A DNA stretch of 47,699 nt from Runella rosea (GTDB lineage: Bacteria; Bacteroidota; Bacteroidia; Cytophagales; Spirosomataceae): positions 1 to 47,699 of the forward strand of contig NZ_CP030856.1 of NCBI RefSeq assembly GCF_003325355.1, written 5' to 3'. Shown here piece by piece: positions 24,997 to 34,099 of the stretch. Each line of letters starts with the position of its first letter. The first letter of the stretch is position 1. The notes beneath the pieces were generated by a model. The model did not search any database. It was given only the letters and a program-made list of their open reading frames with translations, and was not told where the DNA came from. The translations under genes and the position numbers were made by a program.

Positions 24997-25514
24997 TTTT
25001 TATCCGTTTAAAAGTTATCAATTGGTCAGAAAACTTTATTCTAACCAGTCTATCTCATTGTAAAAGCGGCGTAAAAAATGTTCGATATGTATTCAGGTTT
25101 TATGTTTATTTTGATTTAAAATGAGCTTTCCTCATTAGTGATTATTTCCCCATATAAATTTTTGTGCTCAGTCAAAAAAAACCTTAAAAACAGCCGATTA
25201 AGATTGATTTTAAGGTTTCTGAATCATTTTATAGTGAGTAAAATATTCCCCGTTGTGCAAATAAATTCCCAGTGTAGGTTCATGTTATATGTTGAATATA
25301 GGTGCTAAAATAGTTTGAACGCGTAGCTTAAAGCCCTGTTAAGTAAACGATAAATAGGATTTAGTACTCCTCAGAAAACAGATTTTTAGGAGTGAGAAAA
25401 GTCAGTTTTCCCCATGATTAGCTTCATAGGGAGGAAGTTCCTATTTTAGTATCTTACTTTTCTAAATAAATAGCGTTTGGGCACTTTTACCAGTTTCCAA
25501 ACTGTGTCAAAAAC
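24997..25514. other. 518-bp intergenic region with an 11-bp inverted repeat
   Basis: No gene is seen. The region is AT-rich. AAACCTTAAAA (25179-25189) and TTTTAAGGTTT (25208-25218) form perfect arms around 18 bases; on the minus strand a T-rich run follows. This could be a terminator-like hairpin or part of a small RNA. The rest probably holds divergent promoters for the SDR-like gene and the phosphorylase, though no clear TAnnTTTG pair was found. Confidence 0.4.
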
Positions 25515-27179
25515 ATGAGTACATATTCATTAGCAGGTTTCGCCGACGATTTCAATGGATTTACGGCCGAGTATTCCAAGCGCGTGGCGTATTTCTCGAT
25601 GGAATTTGCCATTCATCAACCCTTAAAAACGTACTCAGGAGGGTTGGGCTTTTTGGCGGGCTCGCACCTACGGGGGGCCTATGCGCTTAAGCAAAACCTC
25701 ATTGGAGTTGGTATTTTATGGAAGTATGGCTACTATGACCAAATCAGAAAAGCTGACCAGACCATGGATGTTTTGTTTATGGAAAAACATTATGGTTTTC
25801 TCGTAAAACTAAACGTTACGGTGCAGGTGCTGATTAACAATGCACCCGTGTGGGTAGGGGCGTACTATTTGCCCCCTTCGGTTTTTGGCACTGCGCCCCT
25901 TTTTCTGTTGACCACGGATTTGCCACAAAATGATTATTTGGCCCAAACCATTACGCACCGGCTTTATGACCCGAATCCCGAAACCCGCATTGCGGCTTAT
26001 ACGGTGCTGGGTATTGGGGGGGCAAAGTTGCTGGATGCCCTCAATTTAACCCCAGACATATATCATTTGAATGAAAGCCACCCATTGCCATTGGCTTTTT
26101 ATTTGTATTCAAAATTCAACAGCATTGAAGCGGTCAAAGAGCGCGTTGTGTTTACAACGCACACCCCCGAAGAGGCAGGTAATCCGCATTCGGATATTCG
26201 TTTACTTGACCGCATGGGCTTTTTTTATTATCTGCCTTTAGACAAAGTAAGGAGTATGACGGGGGTAGAAGGAGACTCTTTCAATCATGCACTGGGAGCT
26301 TTGCGACTGGCTCGACTCAGTAACGCCGTTTCTGCGATGCACGAAAAAATAAGTAACGCCATGTGGAAACATACGCCTGACATCAGTCCTATTATTCACA
26401 TTACAAATGCCCAAAGCCAAGTTTATTGGGCGGATAATACCTACATGGAAGCGGCAAAAACGGGCAATGATGAATTTTTAAGAAATAAAAAGGCTGATTG
26501 GAAAAAGGAATTGTTTGAAGTAGTAGCCGACCAAACGGGCGAGATGTATGACCCAAATATCCTGACGATTGTTTGGGCAAGGCGGCTGACTGGGTATAAA
26601 CGAGCCGATTTATTGCTCAATGATATGGAGCGCTTCGAGCGTTTGATTTCCAATACCCGCTATCCTATCCAACTGATTTGGGCGGGTAAACCTTACCCCT
26701 ACGATTATGTAGGCATTAGCCAATTTGACCGACTTGTGCATTTGTCAAAGCGCTACGTGAATTGTTCGGTGTTGGTAGGCTACGAACTTTCGTTGTCGAA
26801 AATGCTAAAAAGGGGAGGAGACGTGTGGCTTAATACGCCGCGTATCACCCACGAAGCTTCAGGAACCAGCGGCATGACAGCCATTATGAACGGCGCGTTG
26901 TTGTGTTCAACAAATGATGGCTGGGTACCTGAATTTGCCATAAACGGCCAGAATGCTTTTATCTTACCCGAGGCCGATGTAAACAGCCCGACCCACGAGC
27001 AGGACGATTTTGATGCAAAAAACCTGTTTGATTACCTTGAAAACAAGATTTTGCCGCTTTATTACGAAACGCCCGATGCTTGGTGGACGATTGTAAAAGC
27101 TGGAATAAATGAAATAAACCCGCGTTTTGATGCACTTCGGTTGGCGACGGAGTACTACGAACGGCTTTATAAATCCTAA
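25515..27179 (+). CDS. Alpha-glucan phosphorylase-family protein lacking the PLP lysine
   Basis: A 554-residue GT35-family protein of the short alpha-glucan phosphorylase type. Motifs: V-A-Y-F-S-M-E-F-A and T-Y-S-G-G-L-G-F-L-A-G-S-H at the N-terminus, Y-H-L-N-E-S-H, F-T-T-H-T-P, W-A-R-R-L-T-G-Y-K-R-A in the middle, and G-G-D-V-W-L-N-T-P near the end. The PLP-binding motif, usually G-T-S-G-M-K, reads G-T-S-G-M-T (T455, codon ACA at 26877). Without the Schiff-base lysine a normal phosphorolysis of glycogen is unlikely; it may be a non-PLP variant with another role in glucan metabolism. The downstream FMN-binding gene follows after 30 bp and is probably cotranscribed. Confidence 0.82.
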   Translation: MSTYSLAGFADDFNGFTAEYSKRVAYFSMEFAIHQPLKTYSGGLGFLAGSHLRGAYALKQNLIGVGILWKYGYYDQIRKADQTMDVLFMEKHYGFLVKLNVTVQVLINNAPVWVGAYYLPPSVFGTAPLFLLTTDLPQNDYLAQTITHRLYDPNPETRIAAYTVLGIGGAKLLDALNLTPDIYHLNESHPLPLAFYLYSKFNSIEAVKERVVFTTHTPEEAGNPHSDIRLLDRMGFFYYLPLDKVRSMTGVEGDSFNHALGALRLARLSNAVSAMHEKISNAMWKHTPDISPIIHITNAQSQVYWADNTYMEAAKTGNDEFLRNKKADWKKELFEVVADQTGEMYDPNILTIVWARRLTGYKRADLLLNDMERFERLISNTRYPIQLIWAGKPYPYDYVGISQFDRLVHLSKRYVNCSVLVGYELSLSKMLKRGGDVWLNTPRITHEASGTSGMTAIMNGALLCSTNDGWVPEFAINGQNAFILPEADVNSPTHEQDDFDAKNLFDYLENKILPLYYETPDAWWTIVKAGINEINPRFDALRLATEYYERLYKS

Positions 27180-27209
27180 TTTGATACAACCTATTAAAAA
27201 CCATCTACT

Positions 27210-27650
27210 ATGCTGACTGAACTTTCAACGGAAATTATAGACCACATGCTGCACAATCAATATTTCGGGCGAATTGGGTGCTCGGCAGAAAACAGAACAT
27301 TGATTGAACCAGTCATGTTTTTTTACGATGGGCTTTACATTTACGGCATTACACGGGCAGGAACCAAAATTGATATGGTAAGAAAAAACCCGAATGTAGC
27401 TTTCGAAATTGATGAAATGATCAGCCCGGGTGTTTGGCATAGTGTGTTGATTGAAGGAGAATTTGAGGAATTACACGATGAACTGCGCGACTCTGCCCTG
27501 TATCTACTCAAAAACCGAAAAGTGCCTGTATTTGCCAACGAAAAACCTGGAACCTTAACTCAAAATCCAACGGAAACTGAGAAAACGGTGCAGCCTATCG
27601 TGTACCGAATTCATATTAAATCAAAAGCAGGCCGTAGTCTTAGGCTTTAG
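27210..27650 (+). CDS. Pyridoxamine 5'-phosphate oxidase-like FMN-binding protein
   Basis: A 146-residue split-barrel protein (Y-F-G-R-I-G-C-S near the N-terminus, P-V-M-F-F-Y-D-G-L-Y-I-Y, N-P-N-V-A-F-E-I-D, G-V-W-H-S-V-L-I-E-G-E-F-E-E). Such proteins bind FMN or F420-like cofactors and are often stress or redox proteins rather than true PNPOx enzymes. It lies 30 bp after the phosphorylase-like gene. Its stop overlaps the stop of the convergent thioredoxin-fold gene by 4 bp. Confidence 0.82.
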   Translation: MLTELSTEIIDHMLHNQYFGRIGCSAENRTLIEPVMFFYDGLYIYGITRAGTKIDMVRKNPNVAFEIDEMISPGVWHSVLIEGEFEELHDELRDSALYLLKNRKVPVFANEKPGTLTQNPTETEKTVQPIVYRIHIKSKAGRSLRL

Positions 27651-27967
27651 TCAGTCAACTGATTTTTTACCGCTTTGATAATTGTCGGGGCATCCGACAT
27701 GCCAATTTGACGCCAAACTTCAACGCCCCGCTGCACTAGTACAAAGGTGGGAGTTTTGAAGATGTCAAAACTCTTAACAATCCCAGGATACGTCATTTCA
27801 TCAATTTTGAATACATGAACAGTCGTACCGAGCAGATTTTGCAGCAAATCTGCTAAGGAGTGAAGCGAAGCAATTAAGGTGTTTTCTCCCGGCGCTGAAG
27901 GCATAAAAATAAGTAAATCAGCGGACTGCGAGGGAATCTGTATCGGATGCGAAACCGTGAACTCCAT
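27647..27967 (-). CDS. Thioredoxin-fold protein without CXXC
   Basis: A 106-residue protein with the thioredoxin pattern (L-L-I-F-M-P-S-A-P-G, then H-V-F-K-I-D-E, and the cis-Pro loop F-K-T-P-T-F-V-L-V-Q-R-G). The active CXXC is replaced by S-A-P-G, so it cannot be a dithiol reductase; it may serve as a binding or chaperone-like module. A -7 box TACCTTTG (28016-28009 on the minus strand) lies 41 bp before the ATG. It is convergent with the FMN-binding gene. Confidence 0.65.
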   Translation of the reverse strand: MEFTVSHPIQIPSQSADLLIFMPSAPGENTLIASLHSLADLLQNLLGTTVHVFKIDEMTYPGIVKSFDIFKTPTFVLVQRGVEVWRQIGMSDAPTIIKAVKNQLTD

Positions 27968-28141
27968 GCCTGCTTATTTTTAAAATAAAAACGAATCATT
28001 AACTTGGGCAAAGGTAATGATTTCTTGTCCTCCGAAATTGATTTTGGTCAACTCTGCCCCTGTGTTTTCCCCGCACCCTCTTCGTTATAATATCGTTTTT
28101 AGATAGAAACTTCGTAAAACACCACCCGAAAACCCAAGAAT

Positions 28142-29734
28142 ATGCTTTTTAATGACTTATCGGATTTACTGTTTGAACAGGAAAATGATTTCTTAGGAAT
28201 TTATGATTTACAACGATTTCATTTTCAACGTATTAATCAGTCGGGTATAAGATTAATGGGGTTTTCGGGCATTCAAAAATTTTCAGATTTCAAGGATCCT
28301 TGGTTTCGCGCTGCGCATGACGATGATACTGAGATTGCCGCAAAAATAGCAAAGCTCATGGAGTCTGAGCATCATTATGAAGAAGTCGAAGTAAAGCGTT
28401 TTAACGGGCAGGTATTTAGGGCAGGAATTACAATTAGCCGTATTCGGGGTACAAATGCCGCCTTGGTTCGTATTGTCAATCTAAATCGGTTGTATGAAGC
28501 CGAACTTGCACTTTTGCAATCCATTCGTCAATATGAAACTATCGTTTCCAATGCGACCATCGGAATCATCGTTTGCAATGAAAATGGACAGATTATTTCG
28601 GCTAATAGAATGGCGGAAAGACTGTTCAGCTATTCGGAGGATGAATTTATGGCAATGGACATTGAGCAATTGATTCCCCCCGACCGTATGGATGTGCATC
28701 GGCAGCATCGAAAAAAATTTAACGCCAACCCGCAAACGCGAGAAATGGGAAATGGCTATGACCTGAAAGCGGTCAATAAAGACGGCGTGGACTTTCCTGT
28801 TGAAATTAGTCTTAGTTACTTTCGACTGAATGATGCGCTGTATGCTATTGCGTTTATCAACAACATTGTCTTTAAGAAAGAAGCCAAGCTGCAACTTAAG
28901 GCCCAACATGAATTGATTAACCAGCTCAACATTGAGTTGGAACAAAAGGTGGCCAATCGAACCCACGCCCTTATAAACACCCTCCGACAACTTGAAAAGT
29001 CAAAAGAAGAACTCGCGAAAGCTTTAGAAAGAGAACGAGAATTGGGCGCTTTAAAATCGCGTTTTGTTTCATTGGCTTCTCATGAGTTTAGAACGCCACT
29101 TACGGCTATTTTAACCTCCACTATGTTGGTTGAGAAATATGTTGATGGAAACCATCAGGATAAAATCCACAAACATTTGGTGCGTATTCGTGCGTCAGTA
29201 AATCACCTCAACGAAATCCTAGAAGAGTTTTTGTCATTGGGCAGGTTAGAGGAAGGAATGGTTGAAATTCACACCGACCGCGTGAATTTGGCCCAACTGG
29301 TGGATGAAATTCTGGATATTATGCAAGGAATGTTGAAGCCAAGACAGACGATTCAGACCCATATTTCCCCCGCTGATGTCATTATTATTGATGCGACACT
29401 GTTGCGCAATATCATCCTGAATCTTCTGACAAACGCCGTAAAATACTCTGATTCTGAATCGATTATTACGGTGGAGGGAACATGTAAAGAGGGGCAATTG
29501 ACGCTTACCGTGCAGGACAGCGGAATCGGTATTTCGGAAGAAGATCAAAAACATTTGTTTGAACGGTTCTTTAGAGCTAAAAACGCCGCCAATATTTCGG
29601 GCACGGGGCTGGGGTTGCACATTGTAGGGCAATATGTCAATCTTCTGGGTGGAGATATAAAGCTGGCTAGTGTCTTGAATCAGGGAACAACAGTTACCAT
29701 AACCTTACCCTATGAAAACCATTTTGTTGATTGA
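28142..29734 (+). CDS. PAS-domain sensor histidine kinase
   Basis: A 530-residue kinase without membrane segments. An N-terminal PAS-like region (about 1-120) is followed by a canonical PAS domain (about 128-245), a coiled coil (about 250-305), HisKA with F-V-S-L-A-S-H-E-F-R-T-P-L (H314), and a HATPase with N-I-I-L-N-L-L-T-N-A-V-K-Y-S, D-S-G-I-G-I and G-T-G-L-G-L. It overlaps the receiver-Crp gene by 23 bp, so the two form a translationally coupled two-component system. The PAS domain suggests a cytosolic redox or small-molecule signal. Confidence 0.92.
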   Translation: MLFNDLSDLLFEQENDFLGIYDLQRFHFQRINQSGIRLMGFSGIQKFSDFKDPWFRAAHDDDTEIAAKIAKLMESEHHYEEVEVKRFNGQVFRAGITISRIRGTNAALVRIVNLNRLYEAELALLQSIRQYETIVSNATIGIIVCNENGQIISANRMAERLFSYSEDEFMAMDIEQLIPPDRMDVHRQHRKKFNANPQTREMGNGYDLKAVNKDGVDFPVEISLSYFRLNDALYAIAFINNIVFKKEAKLQLKAQHELINQLNIELEQKVANRTHALINTLRQLEKSKEELAKALERERELGALKSRFVSLASHEFRTPLTAILTSTMLVEKYVDGNHQDKIHKHLVRIRASVNHLNEILEEFLSLGRLEEGMVEIHTDRVNLAQLVDEILDIMQGMLKPRQTIQTHISPADVIIIDATLLRNIILNLLTNAVKYSDSESIITVEGTCKEGQLTLTVQDSGIGISEEDQKHLFERFFRAKNAANISGTGLGLHIVGQYVNLLGGDIKLASVLNQGTTVTITLPYENHFVD

Positions 29735-30773
29735 AGACAACGAAATCATTCGTGAAAATACCGCCGATATTCTTGAATTGGCTGGTTATCAGGTTTATGT
29801 TGCCGAAAATGGAAAGGTAGGGGTAGAGAAAGCCCTTGCCGTTAAGCCCGATTTGGTGATTTGTGATATTATGATGCCTGTATTGGACGGGTACGGGGTG
29901 TTACAAATTTTAAACAAAAATCCTCAACTGGCGGGAACCCCATTTATCTTTTTGACGGCCAAAACTGAGCGTACTGTTTTGCGCAAAGGCATGGATTTAG
30001 GGGCGGATGATTATTTGATGAAGCCATTTGATGAAAGTGATTTGCTACGGTCCATTGAGGTTCGATTGAACAGGGTTTCCCATCTCAAACTGCCGTTCAA
30101 CCTCCCTCAGATTCCTTCTGTGCAGGAGGATAGTCTGAACCGTTTTTTACAGGAGACCTACCATGAAGGAAAATTTCAAAGCTACCCCACAGAGAGAAAG
30201 CCGCACTTTATCCCCAAAAAGCAATACGTTTATTTGGAGGGCGATGAGCCTATTCGGTTGTTTTATCTCAAATCAGGGCAGGTTAAAACCATTCGTACAA
30301 ACGGTGACGGCAAAGAGTTTATTACAGGGCTTTATAAACCAGGCGATTTCTTTGGCTATTTACCCCTTTTTATGCACAATGATTACACCGATTCGGCCGT
30401 GACAATTGTTGATTCAGAATTAACCTATATTCCTAAAGCCGATTTCTTAAAAGTGATTTCTGATGATTTGGAGGTAAACCTAAAATTTATCAAGTTGATG
30501 TCTAGCCGCGTAAGCGACCAAGAAAAGAAACTTCTTGGTATGGCTTACAATTCTTTGCGCCGCCGCGTGGCCGATACGTTGCTGGTTTTGCAGGCCCAAC
30601 AACCCGAAAAAGCAATTCATCTTTCCCGTGAAAACCTGGCCGCGATGATTGGCACGACGTCTGAATCGCTGATTCGAACCCTCAGCGAATTCAAGCATGA
30701 TGGTTTTGTAGAAGTCACCCCTCAGGGTTTTCGGGTGGTGCAACCAGATAAACTGCGCATGAACGTTCGGTAA
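29712..30773 (+). CDS. Response regulator with receiver, cNMP-binding and Crp helix-turn-helix
   Basis: A 353-residue regulator. The receiver (1-125) has the phospho-acceptor D52 (V-I-C-D-I-M-M-P), T in F-L-T-A-K and K in L-M-K-P-F. A Crp-like cyclic-nucleotide-binding fold follows (about 155-280), then a Crp helix-turn-helix (about 300-340). Its recognition helix reads T-S-E-S-L-I-R-T-L, with E318 and R322 at the positions that in Crp and Fnr contact the G-A of the half-site. It is a candidate for the regulator of the GTRA-N6-TMAC promoters of the sulfur locus about 7 kb away, but the link is untested. Confidence 0.92.
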   Translation: MKTILLIEDNEIIRENTADILELAGYQVYVAENGKVGVEKALAVKPDLVICDIMMPVLDGYGVLQILNKNPQLAGTPFIFLTAKTERTVLRKGMDLGADDYLMKPFDESDLLRSIEVRLNRVSHLKLPFNLPQIPSVQEDSLNRFLQETYHEGKFQSYPTERKPHFIPKKQYVYLEGDEPIRLFYLKSGQVKTIRTNGDGKEFITGLYKPGDFFGYLPLFMHNDYTDSAVTIVDSELTYIPKADFLKVISDDLEVNLKFIKLMSSRVSDQEKKLLGMAYNSLRRRVADTLLVLQAQQPEKAIHLSRENLAAMIGTTSESLIRTLSEFKHDGFVEVTPQGFRVVQPDKLRMNVR

Positions 30774-30890
30774 CGTATTTTAAGCCTTTACTGACCATCA
30801 AGTATTACATGTCCTTCAATTCAAGTGAGTTTTCATTTATTTTACTGGTATTTTTTAACACTTCAATCATTTCTCTCTTTATTGATGCGG

Positions 30891-30898
30891 TAATTTTG
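30891..30898 (+). promoter_or_regulatory. Candidate -7 box for first LytTR-LytS operon
   Basis: TAATTTTG matches TAnnTTTG and lies 19 bp before the ATG at 30918. Confidence 0.4.
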
Positions 30899-30917
30899 TG
30901 TCATTTTACATTCTCAA

Positions 30918-31694
30918 ATGAACAAATCCATGAACGTGCTTATCGTTGAAGATGAACCCTTAGCAGTACAAAAATTATCAAAATTGCTGCTTGAAATTGC
31001 TCCTGAACTTAGAATTTCGGGCATAACGGATGGCATTGAAAGTACCCTTGAATGGCTGGAAGCCCACCCAAATCCTGATTTGATTTTAATGGATATTGAA
31101 CTGTGCGACGGGCAAAGTTTTGAGATTTTCAATCAAATGGAGGTAAAAAGTCCAGTTATTTTTACAACATCTTACGATGAATATGCGATTCAGGCTTTTC
31201 GGGTAAATAGCGTCGATTATCTACTTAAACCCATAAAGAAAGAAGAACTCGAGAGAGCTTTGCGAAAATATGAGCAGATAAACAGTAGTCAAACTCAACC
31301 GATTGATATTTCCAAATTGGTTTCGGAGTTGCAGCGTCATAACCAACTGCGTGAGTATCGCTCCCGTTTTTTGGTAAAACTCGGACAACGGCTGATTCCG
31401 GTTGAAATCATGGATATTTCTTATTTTTACACTGAAGAGGGGATTACTTTTTTAATGACGCGCGACCGGGTTAAACATGTGATTGATTACAGCCTTGATG
31501 AACTCGAACAACAACTTGACCCTAAATACTATTTCAGAATCAATCGTCAGTATATTTTGGGAATAAAATCGGTGGTTCAAATTCATAATTACTTTAATGG
31601 AAAACTTAAATTGGACCTAAAACCTTCTGTCGAGAAGGAAGTAACGGTAAGCCGTGAACGTGTGGGCGATTTTAAAGAATGGATGGGTAAATAG
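30918..31694 (+). CDS. LytTR-family response regulator
   Basis: A 258-residue regulator: receiver domain with L-I-V-E-D-E-P and phospho-acceptor in L-I-L-M-D-I-E-L, then a LytTR DNA-binding domain (from about residue 145; S-R-F-L-V-K-L-G, F-R-I-N-R-Q-Y-I-L). LytTR proteins bind direct repeats of about 9 bp spaced by about two helical turns. A second in-frame ATG at 30930 is a possible start. The LytS-type kinase follows 19 bp later. Confidence 0.92.
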   Translation: MNKSMNVLIVEDEPLAVQKLSKLLLEIAPELRISGITDGIESTLEWLEAHPNPDLILMDIELCDGQSFEIFNQMEVKSPVIFTTSYDEYAIQAFRVNSVDYLLKPIKKEELERALRKYEQINSSQTQPIDISKLVSELQRHNQLREYRSRFLVKLGQRLIPVEIMDISYFYTEEGITFLMTRDRVKHVIDYSLDELEQQLDPKYYFRINRQYILGIKSVVQIHNYFNGKLKLDLKPSVEKEVTVSRERVGDFKEWMGK

Positions 31695-31713
31695 GGGCAT
31701 CGACTGGAAATTG

Positions 31714-32763
31714 ATGAAAAAATTAAACGATAAATGGACTCGTTTGGCGGGTGTTCCGCTCATTGCTCTTTTTGGGCAGTGGGTCATGTACGGTTATACC
31801 AATGTACCTTACGCAGATGACTGGAAAATTCCTTTTTTCTTTGTGTTGGGGGCGGTTTTTGTGTGGGAAGTAAATCGCATCGGTATTATTTATTCTCGCC
31901 GAAAATTTCCTGAACTCATTCATACCCGCCAACGCATTTTGTATCAAGCCGTTTGGTTTACCATTGGCTCTTTTGCGGTTCGGGTGGTACAAACGTATTT
32001 TTATCAACTGTTTGCCGTTTGGGATTATGTAGATTACACCCATTTTAAGCCCTATTTTTTCAATGCTTTGGTGTCATTAGTCGGCACGATTCAGATTGCT
32101 ACGGTCTTTGAGGGCTTTTATTTGTATCGTTTATGGCGAGTTTCCTACAAAGAAGCACAAGAATTAAAAAAGGCCAATTTACAGAGTCAACTTGACTCGT
32201 TGAAGGCCCAGATTAACCCACATTTTTTGTTTAACAGTTTAAATTCTATTTCGTCTCTGGTGCATTCGAGTCCTGAAAAAGCCAGTGATTTTATTGATGA
32301 ACTTTCGTCGGTTTATCGCTATCTATTGCGGGAAAACAACCGTGAATTGTGTGCCTTGGAGGAAGAAATAGCGTTTATAAAAGCGTATTTTAACCTTCTC
32401 AAAACCCGTCACGGAAAAGGGATTGAACTCAGTATTGATATTCCAAAACAGTATTCGTACTTTCTTATTCCACCCTTGACGCTTCAATTATTGTTTGAAA
32501 ATGCCGTAAAACACAATATTGTTTCTGCTTCCAAACCGTTGCATATTCGGATTTATGCGGCTGATAATATGTTGTGTGTTGAAAATAACCTTCAAAAAAA
32601 ACGTCTGGCGGTTGCTTCCAATAAAATTGGCCTCAACAACATAATGGCCAAGTATCAACTTTTGAATCAGCCTGCTGTTTCGGTGTTTCAGGAAGAAACT
32701 AAGTTTCAGGTAATACTTCCGCTTATTGAGCCAAATTTTGCGTATGAACTTGTTCATCGTTAG
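31714..32763 (+). CDS. LytS/YehU-type sensor histidine kinase
   Basis: A 349-residue kinase. The ATG at 31714 is preferred; an in-frame GTG at 31654 would overlap the regulator. Four membrane helices occupy about residues 12-140, followed by a His_kinase domain with Q-I-N-P-H-F-L-F-N-S-L (H170) and an ATPase domain with F-E-N-A-V-K-H-N. It is the cognate kinase of the preceding LytTR regulator. The ligand is unknown. Confidence 0.9.
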   Translation: MKKLNDKWTRLAGVPLIALFGQWVMYGYTNVPYADDWKIPFFFVLGAVFVWEVNRIGIIYSRRKFPELIHTRQRILYQAVWFTIGSFAVRVVQTYFYQLFAVWDYVDYTHFKPYFFNALVSLVGTIQIATVFEGFYLYRLWRVSYKEAQELKKANLQSQLDSLKAQINPHFLFNSLNSISSLVHSSPEKASDFIDELSSVYRYLLRENNRELCALEEEIAFIKAYFNLLKTRHGKGIELSIDIPKQYSYFLIPPLTLQLLFENAVKHNIVSASKPLHIRIYAADNMLCVENNLQKKRLAVASNKIGLNNIMAKYQLLNQPAVSVFQEETKFQVILPLIEPNFAYELVHR

Positions 32764-32880
32764 TAATTTAAAAAATAATTTTTGTTTTTATAACGTTTTT
32801 ATTCCGTTTTTCTGTCAATAAAATAAGCAAAATATATTTTTCTTATAGAGATAAAAAACCTTGGCCGTGATTAAATATAT

Positions 32881-34068
32881 CTAGTCAGGCATTTTGTTTA
32901 GGTACTCTTTCTCCGTTTGTTTTTTAATGTAAAACTGAGTGGTTTCAAACAGCTCGTGCCTTAAATGCCGCTGAACATGAATCGGTTCAATTCCTTTTTC
33001 AATCAACAATTGTCCCACCGTATGACGCAAACTATGGGCTGAAATTTTTGGTCGTTTTAGTCCCAATGCTTTTAGGTATTTATCAACCCGATAGCGAATT
33101 TGTGCAGTTTTTAACTCTGGAAAAAGCGGGGTGTTTTTGGTGGCTTGATCACCTATATGTATACTATACAAGCGCAACGCTTCAGCACAGGCTTCAAAGA
33201 GTTTAATTACTTTTTTGGTGTGTTTTCCTTTTCCCAATACCCACAACTGTCCGCGCTCCAAATCAACATCCCCCACCTGCAACCTACATACCTCAACCGT
33301 GCGGAGGCCTTCGATACCAAGCAACGCTACAATGGCACGGTCGGTGGGGTTTTCAATGGACGCGAGCAAAGCCGTCCGCTCGTTTTCGCTCAAACTGTCT
33401 TTATAAAAACCACGTTCAATTCTCAACCCACGGATACCCGAAATTTCGTGCAAGTCTTCCAATTGTTCCGCCGATAACCCCAAGCGAGAGCGGTTTTTGA
33501 TGACCCAAACCGTCAATTGTTTAATCACCGATAAATAAAAATTGATGGTAAAAGCAGATAGGTTTTTTGTACGCAAAAAGTTAACGTATTGTCCAATGGT
33601 CCGACTGGAAAATGAGGCGGACCGACCAGACTTCGTTTCTATTTCGATGTATTCAAAAAAAGCGTTTAGGGCTTTGGTATAGTTTTCCCGACTTTGGTCG
33701 CCGCGCAAATGGGTAGCATCGTTGAGATAACCCAGAATCAGTTCATTGGCGGCGGGCGAAATTTTGCTCGCGGTGGGTGGATCTAAGACAACTTGCGGCT
33801 GACCTTGTTCTACATAAAACTTCAAAAACTTACGCACGGGCGAAACGAGATTCCCTTTTTTTCCGGCAGCGTAGAAATTGAGGCTGACGGCATCCATGCC
33901 AAAGTGATTGTTTAGGCAATACTCAACATAGGTACGGGCAATACGTGGGTAGTTGTTTGGCTTTTTTAAAGAGGCCTCAAAATAATTAATCAATTGACTA
34001 ACGGTTAACACCGCCGAACCCACTGAGGGTGTCACTTCTACCCTGCGCGAAATTTGTTGAAGCTTCAT
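32881..34068 (-). CDS. Tyrosine recombinase (XerC/D or plasmid integrase type)
   Basis: A 395-residue site-specific recombinase. The N-terminal core-binding (SAM-like) region spans about 105-195. The catalytic domain shows G-L-R-T-V-E-V (R256), a beta-hairpin lysine in G-K-G-K-H-T, H-S-L-R-H (H345, R348), a second histidine H371 and the nucleophile Y380 (Q-F-Y-I-K-K), nine residues after H371 as in XerD. The long N-terminal extension is unusual for XerD and common for plasmid-borne integrases. It could resolve plasmid multimers. A 10-bp inverted repeat (34100-34147) directly upstream is a candidate site or operator. Confidence 0.9.
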   Translation of the reverse strand: MKLQQISRRVEVTPSVGSAVLTVSQLINYFEASLKKPNNYPRIARTYVEYCLNNHFGMDAVSLNFYAAGKKGNLVSPVRKFLKFYVEQGQPQVVLDPPTASKISPAANELILGYLNDATHLRGDQSRENYTKALNAFFEYIEIETKSGRSASFSSRTIGQYVNFLRTKNLSAFTINFYLSVIKQLTVWVIKNRSRLGLSAEQLEDLHEISGIRGLRIERGFYKDSLSENERTALLASIENPTDRAIVALLGIEGLRTVEVCRLQVGDVDLERGQLWVLGKGKHTKKVIKLFEACAEALRLYSIHIGDQATKNTPLFPELKTAQIRYRVDKYLKALGLKRPKISAHSLRHTVGQLLIEKGIEPIHVQRHLRHELFETTQFYIKKQTEKEYLNKMPD

Positions 34069-34099
34069 CGGACTGATTTAATCATTTTAAAGGTAAGGA

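Noticed and set aside
30405..30418. GTGACAATTGTTGA as a seventh CRP-like site
   Set aside because: It lies inside the receiver-Crp coding sequence, the second half-site does not fit, and no -7 box follows at 22 bp.
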